From the NCBI GenBank assembly GCA_012522875.1, contig JAAYJP010000077.1, forward strand, positions 1 through 6,466: DNA of 6,466 bases, given 5' to 3'. This document shows, one piece after another, positions 6,337 through 6,466 of the stretch. The stretch is from Clostridiales bacterium. Its GTDB lineage: Bacteria > Bacillota > Clostridia > Christensenellales > Aristaeellaceae. Each line of letters begins with the position of its first letter. The first letter of the stretch is position 1. The translations under genes were made by a program, and so were the position numbers. The notes beneath the pieces were generated by a model. That model was not told where the DNA came from. It saw nothing but the letters and a program-made list of their open reading frames with translations, and did no database searches.

Positions 6337-6466
6337 ATGACAGATAACCTTATCAGGATGATCGGTATCTCCAAGGAATTCCCCGGGGTGAAGGCCCTGA
6401 ATAAAGCGAGCTTCGAATTGGACGCTGGCGAAGTTCATGCGCTGGTAGGCGAAAACGGCGCGGGCA
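6337..6466 (+). CDS. Sugar ABC transporter ATP-binding protein, CUT2 (RbsA/MglA-like), 5' part only
   Basis: Only the first 43 codons are in the window. The translation has the typical opening of ribose/galactose/xylose-type import ATPases: the short motif FPGVKALNKASFEL at residues 15-28, GEVHALVGENGAG at 31-43, and the start of the Walker A loop (GENGAGK...), cut by the window edge. In this family the protein usually has two ATPase halves and about 500 residues, and energises uptake of a monosaccharide delivered by a periplasmic or lipid-anchored binding protein. The permease and binding-protein genes probably follow outside the window. The sugar cannot be specified. Basic membrane lipoprotein/nucleoside importers share a similar N-terminus and are the main alternative. 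The LacI-family gene 98 bases upstream is the likely regulator. Confidence 0.85.
   Translation, partial: MTDNLIRMIGISKEFPGVKALNKASFELDAGEVHALVGENGAG

Noticed and set aside
1..6466. CRISPR arrays, tRNA or rRNA genes, insertion sequences, riboswitches, attachment sites
   Set aside because: No regularly spaced repeats, tRNA-like cloverleaf, transposase motif or terminal inverted repeat was seen on either strand; nearly all of the window is coding.

Overview
The window holds two functional modules, all on the + strand, in moderately GC-rich bacterial DNA (roughly mid-50s % GC by eye). The ribosome sites are purine-rich Shine-Dalgarno sequences, one start is TTG, and a LacI regulator sits next to a sugar ABC importer. 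The mix resembles an anaerobic Firmicute (Clostridia-like), but the phylum is an inference; there is no rRNA or other marker.

Region 1 (1-281): possibly the last 12 codons of an upstream gene (1-36), then about 245 bases with no convincing gene and a candidate sigma-70-type promoter at 196-224.

Region 2 (282-4948): a tight two-gene operon joined by an ATGA overlap. The first gene encodes a 1082-residue membrane protein. From N to C it has a signal-anchor helix, a clan GH-A-like TIM-barrel (glycoside hydrolase or transglycosylase-like), a CBM9/DOMON-like beta domain, a second membrane helix, and a HEAT-repeat domain predicted to lie in the cytoplasm. The second gene encodes a processive-type family 2 glycosyltransferase with all the usual motifs (DGS, DAD, GED, QRKRW) and membrane helices. 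The simplest reading is a machine for making and exporting a surface polysaccharide. The glycosyltransferase would polymerise and extrude sugar from the cytoplasmic face. Its partner would contact the synthase inside through HEAT repeats and process or hold the emerging chain outside.

Region 3 (4949-5227): 279 intergenic bases with a weak terminator candidate, an unexplained hairpin, and a promoter with an extended -10. A LacI-type palindrome lies in the spacer of that promoter.

Region 4 (5228-6466): a complete LacI-family regulator, then, 98 bases downstream, the first 43 codons of a ribose/galactose-type (CUT2) sugar ABC transporter ATPase, cut off inside its Walker A motif. The regulator probably controls itself and the importer. 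No direct link between the sugar-uptake module and the polysaccharide module is visible.

The most distinctive feature is the bitopic fusion of outside carbohydrate-active domains to an inside HEAT scaffold, translationally coupled to a glycan synthase.
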